Below are positions 26,956-35,856 of a DNA stretch of 64,000 bases, in pieces. The position numbers and the translations under genes were made by a program. This DNA comes from JAAZPT01 sp034180455. Lineage in GTDB: Bacteria; Bacillota; Clostridia; Christensenellales; Aristaeellaceae. The notes below the pieces were generated by a model. The model worked only from the letters and a program-made list of their open reading frames with translations. It did no database searches and was not told the DNA's origin. Location of the stretch: contig JAXFOG010000005.1 of NCBI GenBank assembly GCA_034180455.1, positions 1-64,000 of the forward strand. The letters are read 5' to 3'. Numbering within the stretch: the first letter of the stretch is position 1; every line of letters starts with the position of its first letter.

Positions 26956-27702
26956 ATGTCTGGACATAGCAAATGGTCAAATATTAAACATAAAAAAGGC
27001 AAAGCCGATGCTGAAAAAGCAAAAATATTTACTAAAATTGGAAGAGAAATTGCTTTAGCTGTAAAAGAAGGCGGAGCAGATATTGATAGTAATAGTAGAT
27101 TGAAAGATGTTGTTGCCAAAGCTAAAGCAAATAATATGCCAAATGATAACATTACACGATCAATAAAAAAAGCTTCGGGTGAGCTTGGAAATGTTAACTA
27201 TGAAGAAATTACTTATGAAGGATATGCGCCAGGTGGGGTAGCTGTTATTCTTGACGCTATTACTGACAATAGAAATAGAACGGCCGGAGATGTCAGAAGC
27301 TATTTTAGTAAATGTAATGGTACCCTTGGCTCAACAGGATCAGTTTCATATATGTTTGATAGAAAGGGCATAATTCTTGTTGATAAAAGTTTAATCGATG
27401 ATGAAGAAAGCTTATTTATGATAGCGCTTGATGCTGGAGCTGAGGATATTCAGTCTGATGACGAGTATTATGAGATATATACTACATTTAATGATTTATC
27501 GAGAGTTCAAAATGGACTTGAGGAAAACAATATAAAAATCGAATCTGCTGAAGTAGAAATGATTCCTCAAAATAATGTTGATGTAAATGATGAGGAACAA
27601 CTAAAAAATATCAATAAGCTTATAGACCTTTTAGAAGATTGTGATGATGTACAGAAAGTATGGCATAATGCCAACTTGCCTGAAACTGAAGATGAAGAAT
27701 AA
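26956..27702 (+). CDS. yebC: YebC/PmpR-family protein
   Basis: 248 residues that begin with the family signature MSGHSKWSNIKHKKGKAD. The YebC/TACO1 family is long annotated as transcriptional regulators; work on bacterial and mitochondrial members links some of them to translation of difficult (for example polyproline) sequences. The three-domain length is normal. The start ATG 26956 follows GGAGG; an ATG four codons earlier would precede the conserved N-terminus. It is co-directional and overlapping (TAATG) with rlmH, a ribosome modification gene, which is in keeping with a translation role. Confidence 0.94.
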   Translation: MSGHSKWSNIKHKKGKADAEKAKIFTKIGREIALAVKEGGADIDSNSRLKDVVAKAKANNMPNDNITRSIKKASGELGNVNYEEITYEGYAPGGVAVILDAITDNRNRTAGDVRSYFSKCNGTLGSTGSVSYMFDRKGIILVDKSLIDDEESLFMIALDAGAEDIQSDDEYYEIYTTFNDLSRVQNGLEENNIKIESAEVEMIPQNNVDVNDEEQLKNINKLIDLLEDCDDVQKVWHNANLPETEDEE

Positions 27703-28181
27703 TGAAGTATATTGTACTTTGCGTGGGGAAAATTAAAGAAAAATTCTATACAGATGCAATTGCCGAGTACCTAAAAAGGCTCGGCTCTTATATAGATATA
27801 AAAATAATTGAAGTTGAAGATGAAAAAGATCCTCGTATATTAAGCGAGAAAGGCATAGAGCAAACCTGTATAAAAGAGGGGCAGAGGCTTCTTCAAAAAA
27901 TACAAGAGAATGATTATGTAATTGCGCTATCCATAAATGGTAAGTCTTATGATAGTATAGAATTTTCTTCTATGCTAAAACAAATGCAAAGTACACAATA
28001 TAAACGTATTATATTTGTAATTGGTGGCTCAAATGGACTTAGCAAGCAAGTGCTTTCAAGAGCGAACGCGAGTCTTTCATTTTCAAAATTTACTTTTCCA
28101 CATCAACTGATGAGAGTTATACTTCTTGAGCAGATTTATAGAGCTCATAAAATAATTGCAAATGAGCCCTACCATAAATAG
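27702..28181 (+). CDS. rlmH: 23S rRNA pseudouridine-1915 N3-methyltransferase
   Basis: 159-residue SPOUT-class methyltransferase that methylates the pseudouridine at 1915 in helix 69 of 23S rRNA. The knot region has FVIGGSNGLS and the C-terminus has the diagnostic FPHQLMRVILLEQIYRAHKI followed by PYHK. The start overlaps the yebC stop. Its stop codon directly abuts the stop of the convergent gene at 28182, leaving no space for a dedicated terminator. Confidence 0.96.
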   Translation: MKYIVLCVGKIKEKFYTDAIAEYLKRLGSYIDIKIIEVEDEKDPRILSEKGIEQTCIKEGQRLLQKIQENDYVIALSINGKSYDSIEFSSMLKQMQSTQYKRIIFVIGGSNGLSKQVLSRANASLSFSKFTFPHQLMRVILLEQIYRAHKIIANEPYHK

Positions 28182-29261
28182 TTAATATTTGTTATTAAAT
28201 TTTATTAGTGTTATCGTAGGTGGATTATATATTCTTACTTTTGGATAAGGATAAATAGGTGAGCAGGATAATCCAGTGCTAATATATTGATCTATAGTTA
28301 ATATTCTGCTTTTACCTGAGATCTGTTGTTTATTTGGCAACAAACCATATTCAGGCACATAAATTGGTTGTCCACCGGGTAGACACCATTGTCCACCTAC
28401 AAGAGAACCAGTAAGTATAACATTTGCCTTTCTTAAAGAAAACGCATTTTCTGGATCAGAAAAACTAATGCTGTTGCTGATGGTGTCACTGCTAAGTGGC
28501 ATAGAAGATACTATAACTTGAATATCTTGTGAATCAATTGTTTTTTGTACATTTATAGCTTCTTCCATTATTCTGCTTTTATAAGATATATTCTTATAAA
28601 TTGAAGATTTCTCTGGTAAAAATAATTCGCCTTTTTTTTCAATATTCTCTATTTCGTTTGTCATAGTATCGAGTGTAGTCTTGGGATCAATGTTATATAA
28701 ATACTCAGGGCTAAAAAACATTCTTCTTTTGCCTATTTGTTCATAATAAGGTCTATCAAGATATTTTACACCTAAGCTTTCAAGGTTTAAAATATAATCG
28801 CTTCTTATTTCCTGTGATGGTGATTCACTAATAGGATCGGGATCAAATTCTCCCGGAAGATAATATATTATTGCTTTTTCATTTATCTTTTTTATTTGTT
28901 CTATAAGCATAGTCAACGCAGACAAATTTCCATTTTTTCCAATCATGTTGCCTGTAAAGCATACAGAGTTAAAGCGTTGTCCATGAAGTAGTTTAAGAAC
29001 AGCATCTTCACTTATAATATTCGCATTTCCGTTTAAGTCACTAATATGTAATATAGTGTATCCATTTAAACTTTTGTCTATATTAGGTATGCTGATAGTT
29101 TCCTTATTTAATATTATTTTGTTGTTTAGTGAATATCCAAGAGTAAAGAATACTATTAATAATATTAGAAGAAAAATAAAAAAGAATAATATTTTTTTCA
29201 AGGCAGTAGCTTTTTGAGATTTAGCGTAATTATTTTCTATTAAATTTCCATTAAATTTCAT
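28182..29261 (-). CDS. Membrane-anchored metallophosphoesterase-like protein with most metal ligands lost
   Basis: 359 residues. One membrane segment (about 23-43) anchors a domain that follows the calcineurin-like phosphoesterase plan of the YkuE/YaeI type, but the metal-site motifs are changed. D-x-H is D75-L-N77; the GD motif is G104-N105; GNHD is G137-E-F-D140; the late H-x-P is S253-M-P255; and GHTHGGQ is G285-S-L-V-G-G-Q291. The surrounding family residues (GGQWCLPG) remain, so this looks like a conserved non-enzymatic descendant, not random decay. It abuts rlmH at its end and is divergent from radA, 37 bases away. The upstream ribosome binding site (TGGAAA) is weak. Confidence 0.75.
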   Translation of the reverse strand: MKFNGNLIENNYAKSQKATALKKILFFFIFLLILLIVFFTLGYSLNNKIILNKETISIPNIDKSLNGYTILHISDLNGNANIISEDAVLKLLHGQRFNSVCFTGNMIGKNGNLSALTMLIEQIKKINEKAIIYYLPGEFDPDPISESPSQEIRSDYILNLESLGVKYLDRPYYEQIGKRRMFFSPEYLYNIDPKTTLDTMTNEIENIEKKGELFLPEKSSIYKNISYKSRIMEEAINVQKTIDSQDIQVIVSSMPLSSDTISNSISFSDPENAFSLRKANVILTGSLVGGQWCLPGGQPIYVPEYGLLPNKQQISGKSRILTIDQYISTGLSCSPIYPYPKVRIYNPPTITLIKFNNKY

Positions 29262-29298
29262 ATTGTTTTTCCAAATAAATTATTTTAGAGGTTAAATT

Positions 29299-30663
29299 AT
29301 GGCAAAAGATAAAACATATTTTGAATGCACAAATTGTGGATATGAATCGCCACGATGGCTCGGAAAGTGTCCTAGATGTAATATGTGGAATACTTTTGAG
29401 GAACTTGAATCTGCTATTCCGGAAAGAAAACAGGAAAGCATTATAAATAACGAAAATGCCGACAGTCCACAATTACTTAGTGATATTAATATGGATCAGC
29501 AATCAAGAACCCTTATAGGTGATAATGAGCTAGATAGGGTACTTGGGGGAGGAGTAATGCCGGGAAGCGTAATTTTGCTTGTTGGCGATCCAGGAATCGG
29601 AAAAAGTACCTTGTTGCTTCAATCACTGTGCTCTCTTACACAAAAAGATCAAAAAGTATTTTATGTTTCAGGTGAAGAAAGTAAATTTCAAATAAAAAAC
29701 AGAGCTGAAAGATTAGGAGTTGATCAAAGTAAGCTTTTATTACTTAGTGACACTTCTCTTGATAGGATTATGAATCACATTGAAAAGATCCAACCTGATT
29801 TTATTGCGATAGATTCTATACAGACTATGTATAAATCAGATCATAACAGCGTTGCAGGTAGTGTACCACAAATAAGGGAATGTACGAACGCTCTTATTAG
29901 ATATGCAAAAGAAAATGCCGCATCTGTATTTTTAATAGGACATGTTACAAAAGATGGGAATCTTGCTGGACCAAGGATTTTAGAGCATATGGTAGATGTA
30001 GTGTTGTATTTCGAAGGCGATAAAAAACATGAATTTAGACTACTACGAGCTGCAAAAAACCGATTTGGTTCAATAGATGAACTAGGCGTGTTCCAAATGA
30101 CAGAAAGGGGTATGCAGGCTGTCGATAATCCTAGTATGACACTAATAAGTAGCAGAGCTTCAAATATTAGTGGATCAATCGTCTTTTGTGCTATAAATGG
30201 AAGTCGGCCGATCTTATTAGACCTTCAAGCACTTACATGTAAAAGCTATTTTGCAATCCCTCGTAGAACTGTTAATGGTACTGATCAATCAAGAGTGCAA
30301 CTATTGTTAGCAGTTTTAGAAAAAAGAGCAGGGAAAAGGCTTTATGATCAAGATGTATATATCAATGTTGCAGGGGGACTTTCAATAAGTGATCCAGCTT
30401 CTGATTTGGCTCTGATTATTGCTATTGCTTCATCATTTGAAAATAAAACTCTTCCTCAAAATTTTACAGCTATGGGGGAAGTAGGACTTTGTGGAGAAAT
30501 TCGTGCAATAAGCCAAGTACAAAGAAGAATAAATGAATGTGAAAGATTAGGATACAATAAGATATTACTTCCTAAATCTCAAAAACATAAGGTTAAAGCT
30601 TCTACTGGAACTGAGCTTATTTTTGCAGATACTATTTCACAAGCTCTTGTACTTAGCCTTTAA
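29299..30663 (+). CDS. radA: DNA repair protein RadA
   Basis: 454-residue RecA-like ATPase that helps process recombination intermediates. An N-terminal four-cysteine zinc motif (CTNCGYESPRWLGKCPRC) precedes Walker A GDPGIGKST, the RadA-specific KNRFG motif (about 252) and a Lon-protease-like C-terminal domain (GGLSISDPASDLALIIAIASS in outline). The ATG follows AGAGGT. It is divergent from the metallophosphoesterase-like gene and converges on pepT with four bases between the stops. Confidence 0.97.
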   Translation: MAKDKTYFECTNCGYESPRWLGKCPRCNMWNTFEELESAIPERKQESIINNENADSPQLLSDINMDQQSRTLIGDNELDRVLGGGVMPGSVILLVGDPGIGKSTLLLQSLCSLTQKDQKVFYVSGEESKFQIKNRAERLGVDQSKLLLLSDTSLDRIMNHIEKIQPDFIAIDSIQTMYKSDHNSVAGSVPQIRECTNALIRYAKENAASVFLIGHVTKDGNLAGPRILEHMVDVVLYFEGDKKHEFRLLRAAKNRFGSIDELGVFQMTERGMQAVDNPSMTLISSRASNISGSIVFCAINGSRPILLDLQALTCKSYFAIPRRTVNGTDQSRVQLLLAVLEKRAGKRLYDQDVYINVAGGLSISDPASDLALIIAIASSFENKTLPQNFTAMGEVGLCGEIRAISQVQRRINECERLGYNKILLPKSQKHKVKASTGTELIFADTISQALVLSL

Positions 30664-30667
30664 TAGA

Positions 30668-31873
30668 CTAATTGCTTTTTACTAAATTAGTAAGTACTTC
30701 AACCATCTTATCCATGGAATTTATGCTTACTAATTCTTTTCTGCTGTGAAAATTATAACCACCAGTACTTAGATTAGGGCATAACAATCCCATGTAACTT
30801 AATCTTGAACCGTCTGTGCCACCTCTAATAGGAATTATATTATACTCTACACCAGAGTCTATAAAAGCTTTTTTTGCTAGCTCAATTATTTCGGGCTTCT
30901 GTATTATTTTATCCTTCATATTGTAATATGAATCTTTTATGCTTACATTTATAGTTTCTGGACCATATATAGAATTGCAAAAATTAACAATTGACTGAAA
31001 GGTTTTTTTCTTTTCTTCAAATTTTTGCATATCATGGTCTCTTATAATATAAATTAGCTTGGCATATTCTTCTGTTGCATTGATTTCACATAGGTGATAA
31101 AAACCCTCATATCCTTCAGTATACTCAGGCCTCTCACTTTCTGGCAATAATCCATCAAACTTAGCTGCAATTCTTGCAGCATTTTTCATTTTATTTTTTG
31201 CAGAGCCTGGATGAATATTTATTCCGTTTATTTCAACAACTGCGCTAGCAGCATTAAAGTTTTCATACTCGATTTCTCCTAAAGCTCCTCCATCAACAGT
31301 AAATGCAAAATCAGCATCAAACTTTTCTACATCAAATAAATCAGCTCCACGTCCTATTTCTTCATCAGGCGTAAATCCTATTGATATTTCACAATGATCA
31401 GGGGCATCCTCACGCAACATTTGTTCAACTAAAGTCATAATTATTGCTATTCCAGATTTATCATCTGCACCTAGCAAGGTGTTGCCATCTGTTACTATTA
31501 GATCGTTACCAACTAGATTTTTCAAAAAGTCGTATTCTTTATTTTCAATGGTGATTCCATTTTTTAAATGAATATCAGAACCATCATAGTATTCTATAAT
31601 AAATGGTTTTATAGGTCCTCCAGGACAAGCAGGAGACGTATCCATATGAGAGATAAAACCTATTTTCCCTTTAATTGAACCTTTTGCAGGTATTTTGGCG
31701 TATACATAACAATTTTCATCTACGTGAGCGTTGTCAACACCTAAACTCTTTAGCTCTTCTACAAGCGCGTTTGCTAAAACAAATTGTTCTTTGCTAGATG
31801 GACAGCTTTCATTGCTTTCGTCTGAAGTTGTATTTATTTTTACATAGCTCAATAATCTTTCGTATGCTCTCAT
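30668..31873 (-). CDS. pepT: Peptidase T (tripeptide aminopeptidase)
   Basis: 401-residue M20 zinc exopeptidase removing the N-terminal residue from tripeptides. Metal-site motifs include FISHMDTSP, LGADDKSG and GFTPDEEIGRGAD, with FTVDGGALGE and the C-terminal IRGGTDGSRLS. The ATG at 31873 follows AAGGAG. An extended -10 element (TGATATAAT on the minus strand, 31908-31900) lies upstream, although its -35 region is poor. It is likely monocistronic, since a terminator for the upstream operon precedes it. Confidence 0.95.
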   Translation of the reverse strand: MRAYERLLSYVKINTTSDESNESCPSSKEQFVLANALVEELKSLGVDNAHVDENCYVYAKIPAKGSIKGKIGFISHMDTSPACPGGPIKPFIIEYYDGSDIHLKNGITIENKEYDFLKNLVGNDLIVTDGNTLLGADDKSGIAIIMTLVEQMLREDAPDHCEISIGFTPDEEIGRGADLFDVEKFDADFAFTVDGGALGEIEYENFNAASAVVEINGINIHPGSAKNKMKNAARIAAKFDGLLPESERPEYTEGYEGFYHLCEINATEEYAKLIYIIRDHDMQKFEEKKKTFQSIVNFCNSIYGPETINVSIKDSYYNMKDKIIQKPEIIELAKKAFIDSGVEYNIIPIRGGTDGSRLSYMGLLCPNLSTGGYNFHSRKELVSINSMDKMVEVLTNLVKSN

Positions 31874-31935
31874 ATTAACTCCTTATAATAATTTTACTTA
31901 TTATATCATAAAAATAATTGTATAGCGTAACGATC

Positions 31936-31969
31936 AAAATAAAAATACTACACCTTAAAAGGCATAGTA
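31936..31969 (-). terminator. Terminator of tsaC operon
   Basis: On the minus strand TACTATGCC (31969-31961) pairs fully, including two G-U pairs, with GGTGTAGTA (31954-31946), followed by TTTTTATTTT. On the plus strand the G-U pairs become C-A mismatches, so the signal is specific to the minus strand. Confidence 0.85.
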
Positions 31970-31998
31970 AAAATATTATTTTTAAAGTATAAAATTTA

Positions 31999-33045
31999 TC
32001 ATTTGATTTTATTTACATCAATAATATTGAAGGCAGCAGCACGTATCATACGATTCATTATTGCAAGCCCTATTCCTCCAAGATCTGCTACCTCACTATA
32101 TACTGTTTCAATTCCCATTTCATCAAGGCTTCTAAGCAAAGCAAATAATTTATGCGCAAGCTCTTCAAGATGTTCTGAACTTCCGATTTTTATAAAACTT
32201 TTATCAGGATAAAGATATGAATTTTCATCAAAACATAAAATTTTTGTTCTTGAATTTTCAATCAATGATTTGTTATAAAGCTCATTTATTTTTTTTGCAA
32301 CATTAAATCTATCACCGCTAACTAGTATGAGCTTAGCGTTTGGCGCATAGTGTTTGTACATCATTCCTGGAGATTCTGGAACTGTATCAGGCGAAGGTTC
32401 ATGTAAAATGTTATTTGAAAGCATTACGTCGGGCAATATTTGTCTTATTTCTTCAATACTTATTTTACCAGGCCTTAGAACTGTATAGGGTTTTGATGCA
32501 ACATTTATGACAGTGCTTTCCAAACCAATCTCACATTGTCCTCCATCGATAATATATGGTATTAATCCATTAAAATCGTTGTATACATGCTCGGGTAGTG
32601 TAGGACTAGGACGTCCACTTTTATTTGCACTTGGTGCAGCTATAGGTAGACCACTCATAGATATAAGATCTCTTGCAATTTTGTTTGACGGCATTCTAAT
32701 TGCAACGGTATTTAGAGAACCAGTTACTGCATCAGGTATTATATCTTTTTTATATTGCAATATAGTAAGAGGACCAGGCCAAAAAGCTTTGGCAAGCTTT
32801 AGAGCATCATCATTGATATAGCATATTCTATCAAGCTCATTAAAATCAGCAATATGAACTATCAAAGGGTTATTAGATGGTCTGCCTTTTACTGAATAGA
32901 TATTCTTAACAGAATCTGGATTTAACGCATTTGCTGCTAATCCATAAACAGTTTCAGTGGGCATACCAACAAGTTCACCCTTTTTTATAGAACTTGCAGC
33001 GATATTGATATTTTCTTTAGTTGTTTTTAATATTTCTGTTTTCAT
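31999..33045 (-). CDS. tsaC: L-threonylcarbamoyladenylate synthase (Sua5 type)
   Basis: Forms threonylcarbamoyl-AMP from threonine, bicarbonate and ATP for the t6A37 tRNA modification. The YrdC-like domain has MPTETVYGLAANA, KGRPSNNPLIVHI and PSANKSGRPSPT; residues after about 200 form the additional Sua5 C-terminal domain, so at 348 residues this is the long form (Sua5/YwlC) and not the short TsaC of E. coli. Its ATG overlaps the prfA stop (ATGA), a linkage also seen in other Firmicutes. The product is used by TsaD (13710-14738). Confidence 0.95.
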   Translation of the reverse strand: MKTEILKTTKENINIAASSIKKGELVGMPTETVYGLAANALNPDSVKNIYSVKGRPSNNPLIVHIADFNELDRICYINDDALKLAKAFWPGPLTILQYKKDIIPDAVTGSLNTVAIRMPSNKIARDLISMSGLPIAAPSANKSGRPSPTLPEHVYNDFNGLIPYIIDGGQCEIGLESTVINVASKPYTVLRPGKISIEEIRQILPDVMLSNNILHEPSPDTVPESPGMMYKHYAPNAKLILVSGDRFNVAKKINELYNKSLIENSRTKILCFDENSYLYPDKSFIKIGSSEHLEELAHKLFALLRSLDEMGIETVYSEVADLGGIGLAIMNRMIRAAAFNIIDVNKIK

Positions 33046-34103
33046 TCGCCTAAATTACTTAATTTTTCTGATTGATCAGCCAATGATAAGGCTTCTATTA
33101 TTTCATCAAGATCTCCATTTAAAATTTCATCAATTTTATAGAGAGTCAGTCCAATTCTATGGTCAGTTACACGTCCTTGAGGAAAATTGTAAGTTCTTAT
33201 TCTCTCGCTTCTATCTCCTGTGCCGATTTGACCTTTTCTATGTTCTGAATAAGCTGCGTCTTTTTCTGCACGTATCTGTTCATATAGTTTAGTACGTAGT
33301 ACTTTTAATGCTTTTTCTTTATTTTTTATTTGGCTTTTTTCATCTTGACATGTTACTACAAGGCCAGTTGGTAAGTGGGTTATACGAACTGCTGAGTCAG
33401 TAGTATTTACAGATTGTCCACCATGTCCTGTACTTCTATAAACATCAACTCTTAAGTCATTGGGATTGATTTCAACTTCTACATCTTCTGCTTCTGGAAG
33501 CACAGCAACGGTACATGTACTTGTATGAATTCTTCCGCTCGACTCTGTCGAAGGAACTCTTTGGACTCTATGTACTCCACTCTCAAATTTAAGCTTAGAA
33601 TATACATCCTTGCCGCTAATAGAGCATACAGCTTCTTTGACTCCACCAAGTTCAGTCATATTTGTTGATATAGGTTCTACCTTCAATTTGTTTTTTTCTG
33701 CATAAAGAGAATACATTCTTAGAAGCTGATATGCAAACAATGAAGCTTCGTCTCCACCTGCTCCAGCCCTTATTTCCAAAATAATGTTTCTTTCATCATT
33801 GGGATCTTTTGGAAGCAATAGGATCTTAAGCTCCTTCTCAACAATGGGAAGCTTATTATTTAGGTCAGACAGTTCTTCCTTTGCCATTTCAGCCATTTCT
33901 GGTATATTGAGCATTTCTTTTGCTTCATCAATTTCAGATAAAATATGTTGATATTCTTTATATTTTCGAACCATTGGTTCTAGTTTTGCGTGCTCTATTA
34001 ATAGCTTTTGCCACTTGGCTTGATCAGCAATTATATCTGGCTGAGAAACAGCTAATGTTAGCTCATCATATTTATTTATTATTTGTTCAAATTGCTCAAA
34101 CAC
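33042..34103 (-). CDS. prfA: Peptide chain release factor 1
   Basis: Reads UAA and UAG at the ribosome and triggers release. 353 residues. The stop-recognition tripeptide is PST in RVPSTESSGRIHTS, the RF1-type position, and the catalytic GGQ is in GHGGQSVNTTDSA. The start is GTG 34103 with AAAGGAG upstream. It lies between prmC, which methylates the GGQ glutamine, and tsaC. This makes the minus-strand unit prmC-prfA-tsaC. Confidence 0.97.
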   Translation of the reverse strand: MFEQFEQIINKYDELTLAVSQPDIIADQAKWQKLLIEHAKLEPMVRKYKEYQHILSEIDEAKEMLNIPEMAEMAKEELSDLNNKLPIVEKELKILLLPKDPNDERNIILEIRAGAGGDEASLFAYQLLRMYSLYAEKNKLKVEPISTNMTELGGVKEAVCSISGKDVYSKLKFESGVHRVQRVPSTESSGRIHTSTCTVAVLPEAEDVEVEINPNDLRVDVYRSTGHGGQSVNTTDSAVRITHLPTGLVVTCQDEKSQIKNKEKALKVLRTKLYEQIRAEKDAAYSEHRKGQIGTGDRSERIRTYNFPQGRVTDHRIGLTLYKIDEILNGDLDEIIEALSLADQSEKLSNLGE

Positions 34104-34105
34104 AA

Positions 34106-34930
34106 TTATACTCCTTTTTCTGCAATTATAAATCGATTAATTCCACAATAATCTTTAATTATCTCAATATTATTATAAAAAGGTTTCATTAAATTAGATA
34201 CCAATTCAGCTTGGTCATATCCCAATTCCAACATTAGTATTGTATTTTTCTTAATGCTTTTATCAAATATTATTCTTCTAATTATATCTGTTCCATCATT
34301 ACCACCATCAAGTGCTAACTGTGGATCATGTTTGACTTCTTCTTGTAGAGAGGCCATATCTTTTTTTGATATATAAGGTGGATTGCTAATTATAATATCA
34401 AAATTATTTTCTAAATTATCCAAAAGATTATTTTGAATACAGTTAATACTTACATTGTTTCTTTTTGCATTTTCTTCTGTGATTTTAATAGCATCAAATG
34501 ATATATCTATTGCAGTAACTTTTGCGTTAGGACAGTGCTTTGCTATAGATATAGCAATACATCCACTACCTGTGCATAAATCAAGAACCGACAACTCTTG
34601 ATTATTTATTATTTCAATTGCTTTCTCACAGAGAAGTTCAGTTTCAAACCTGGGGATCAGTACATTTTTATCAACATATAGATCTAATCCATAAAAATAT
34701 GAATGATTGGTTATATGTTGCAAAGGAACTCTGCTTGCTCTAAGTTCAATCAGCTGTATAAACCTTTTATAACAATCTTGACCTACTTCTAAGTTTTTAT
34801 TTATAAGTAAATTAAGTCTTGTAACATTAAGGCAATAAGACAAAAGCTCTTGGGAATCATACTCAAAACTCTCAATACCTGAGACCCTAAGAGAATTTTC
34901 AGCAAATTTTAAGCAATCATGTATAGTCAT
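34106..34930 (-). CDS. prmC: Release factor glutamine methyltransferase
   Basis: 274 residues; methylates the glutamine of the release factor GGQ motif. An N-terminal helical domain precedes the SAM site VLDLCTGSGCIAISIA and the catalytic ISNPPYISK. It sits directly upstream of prfA, its substrate, which supports the call. The ATG 34930 has no clear ribosome binding site and the region up to the rpmE terminator (34931-34956) is AT-rich with no convincing promoter, so expression may rely on readthrough from rpmE. Confidence 0.94.
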   Translation of the reverse strand: MTIHDCLKFAENSLRVSGIESFEYDSQELLSYCLNVTRLNLLINKNLEVGQDCYKRFIQLIELRASRVPLQHITNHSYFYGLDLYVDKNVLIPRFETELLCEKAIEIINNQELSVLDLCTGSGCIAISIAKHCPNAKVTAIDISFDAIKITEENAKRNNVSINCIQNNLLDNLENNFDIIISNPPYISKKDMASLQEEVKHDPQLALDGGNDGTDIIRRIIFDKSIKKNTILMLELGYDQAELVSNLMKPFYNNIEIIKDYCGINRFIIAEKGV

Positions 34931-34956
34931 AAGATTAAATAAAAGTTATAAATTAA

Positions 34957-34987
34957 ATCAAAAAGAAGCAATCAAGAGACTGCTTCT
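34957..34987 (-). terminator. Terminator after rpmE
   Basis: On the minus strand AGAAGCAGTC pairs with GATTGCTTCT around a four-base loop (34987-34964), giving ten pairs including one G-U, followed by T-rich sequence. It separates rpmE from prmC. Confidence 0.85.
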
Positions 34988-35000
34988 AATTATTAAGAAA

Positions 35001-35198
35001 TTACAGACCAAAACGCTTATTGAAACGATCTACACGACCGCCTGTATCAACAAGCTTCTGCTTACCTGTAAAGAATGGATGACATTTTGAGCAAATCTCA
35101 ACTTTTAAATCCTCTTTTACAGAACCGGTCTCAAATGTTTCACCACATACGCAGTGAACAACTGCCTTCCCATATTTAGGATGAATCTTGTCTTTCAT
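35001..35198 (-). CDS. rpmE: Ribosomal protein bL31 (zinc-binding form)
   Basis: 65-residue large-subunit protein. It has the C+ type zinc motif, with CVC at the start and CSKCHPFFTGKQ later, so it needs zinc, unlike the paralogous C- forms induced when zinc is scarce. The ATG at 35198 follows AGAGAGGTG. It has its own promoter and terminator. Confidence 0.96.
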   Translation of the reverse strand: MKDKIHPKYGKAVVHCVCGETFETGSVKEDLKVEICSKCHPFFTGKQKLVDTGGRVDRFNKRFGL

Positions 35199-35246
35199 GC
35201 TATTTCACCTCTCTTGCGCATGTGTCAGATAAATACTGCATTTGTT

Positions 35247-35275
35247 ATTTTATCATGAATAATATTTTAAATCAA
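35247..35275 (-). promoter_or_regulatory. Promoter of rpmE
   Basis: On the minus strand TTGATT (35275-35270), 17 bases, TAAAAT (35252-35247), with a TGA extended -10 element. No Zur-like palindrome is evident beside it. Confidence 0.78.
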
Positions 35276-35324
35276 TACCTTTTTATTTTAAATTAATAAC
35301 AATACGAACTTTTTTTCTCTTAAA

Positions 35325-35723
35325 TTATTTATAATATATTTGATGACAAAAAGGGCAGGTAACACTTATAGTTTGTTTGTTTTTGACTATTTTAAATTTT
35401 CTTCTACAATTTTTACATTTTACATAATCATAATTTTTTCTTGAAGATATATCTTTAATAATTTTTTTAAACCTGTTCAAATAATTATTTTTTATTTTTT
35501 GATAAATTATATTTTCTTTTTTTCTTGATTCAATGTCTTTAGAGATAAATCTTATAATACTAACTGCAGCTAATACCAAAGCTATCAAACAAAAGATTAT
35601 AGATTTTAGAACTAGAGAAATTATGTATAAAACAATCGAAAAAGAAACCAGACATAAGCCAAGATTGTCGGCCCCATATTTGTTTTTTATGAAATTACTT
35701 ATTTTTTTTATTATTTGATTCAC
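35325..35723 (-). CDS. Small membrane protein with C-terminal zinc ribbon
   Basis: 132 residues of unknown function. Two closely spaced hydrophobic segments (about 20-55) are followed by a basic linker and a C-terminal C-x2-C...C-x2-C ribbon (KCKNCRRKF and TCPFCHQIYY). It resembles rubredoxin-like or zinc-ribbon tails on small membrane proteins, but I do not recognise the family. GTG 35723 follows GAGGAAG by seven bases, and an extended -10 (TGATATAAT on the minus strand, near 35744-35752) lies upstream. It ends about 50 bases before the rpmE promoter with no clear terminator. Confidence 0.7.
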   Translation of the reverse strand: MNQIIKKISNFIKNKYGADNLGLCLVSFSIVLYIISLVLKSIIFCLIALVLAAVSIIRFISKDIESRKKENIIYQKIKNNYLNRFKKIIKDISSRKNYDYVKCKNCRRKFKIVKNKQTISVTCPFCHQIYYK

Positions 35724-35797
35724 TTACTCACTTCCTCGGTAATATTATATCACAACAAAGCAAATTTAAATTAGAAATTAAATTATACTTCTTTAAA

Positions 35798-35826
35798 TTG
35801 AAAAAAAATAATTCATATAGTATAAT
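35798..35826 (+). promoter_or_regulatory. Promoter of the receiver-like / SPFH gene pair
   Basis: TTGAAA (35798-35803), 17 bases, TATAAT (35821-35826); the first start codon is at 35857 after GGAGGG. Confidence 0.85.
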
Positions 35827-35856
35827 ATATTTGCGATAAATGATTGGAGGGTTTTT

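Noticed and set aside
35247..35275. Zur operator at the rpmE promoter
   Set aside because: No palindrome resembling a Zur box is visible, and the encoded L31 is the zinc-containing form, which is not usually Zur-repressed.
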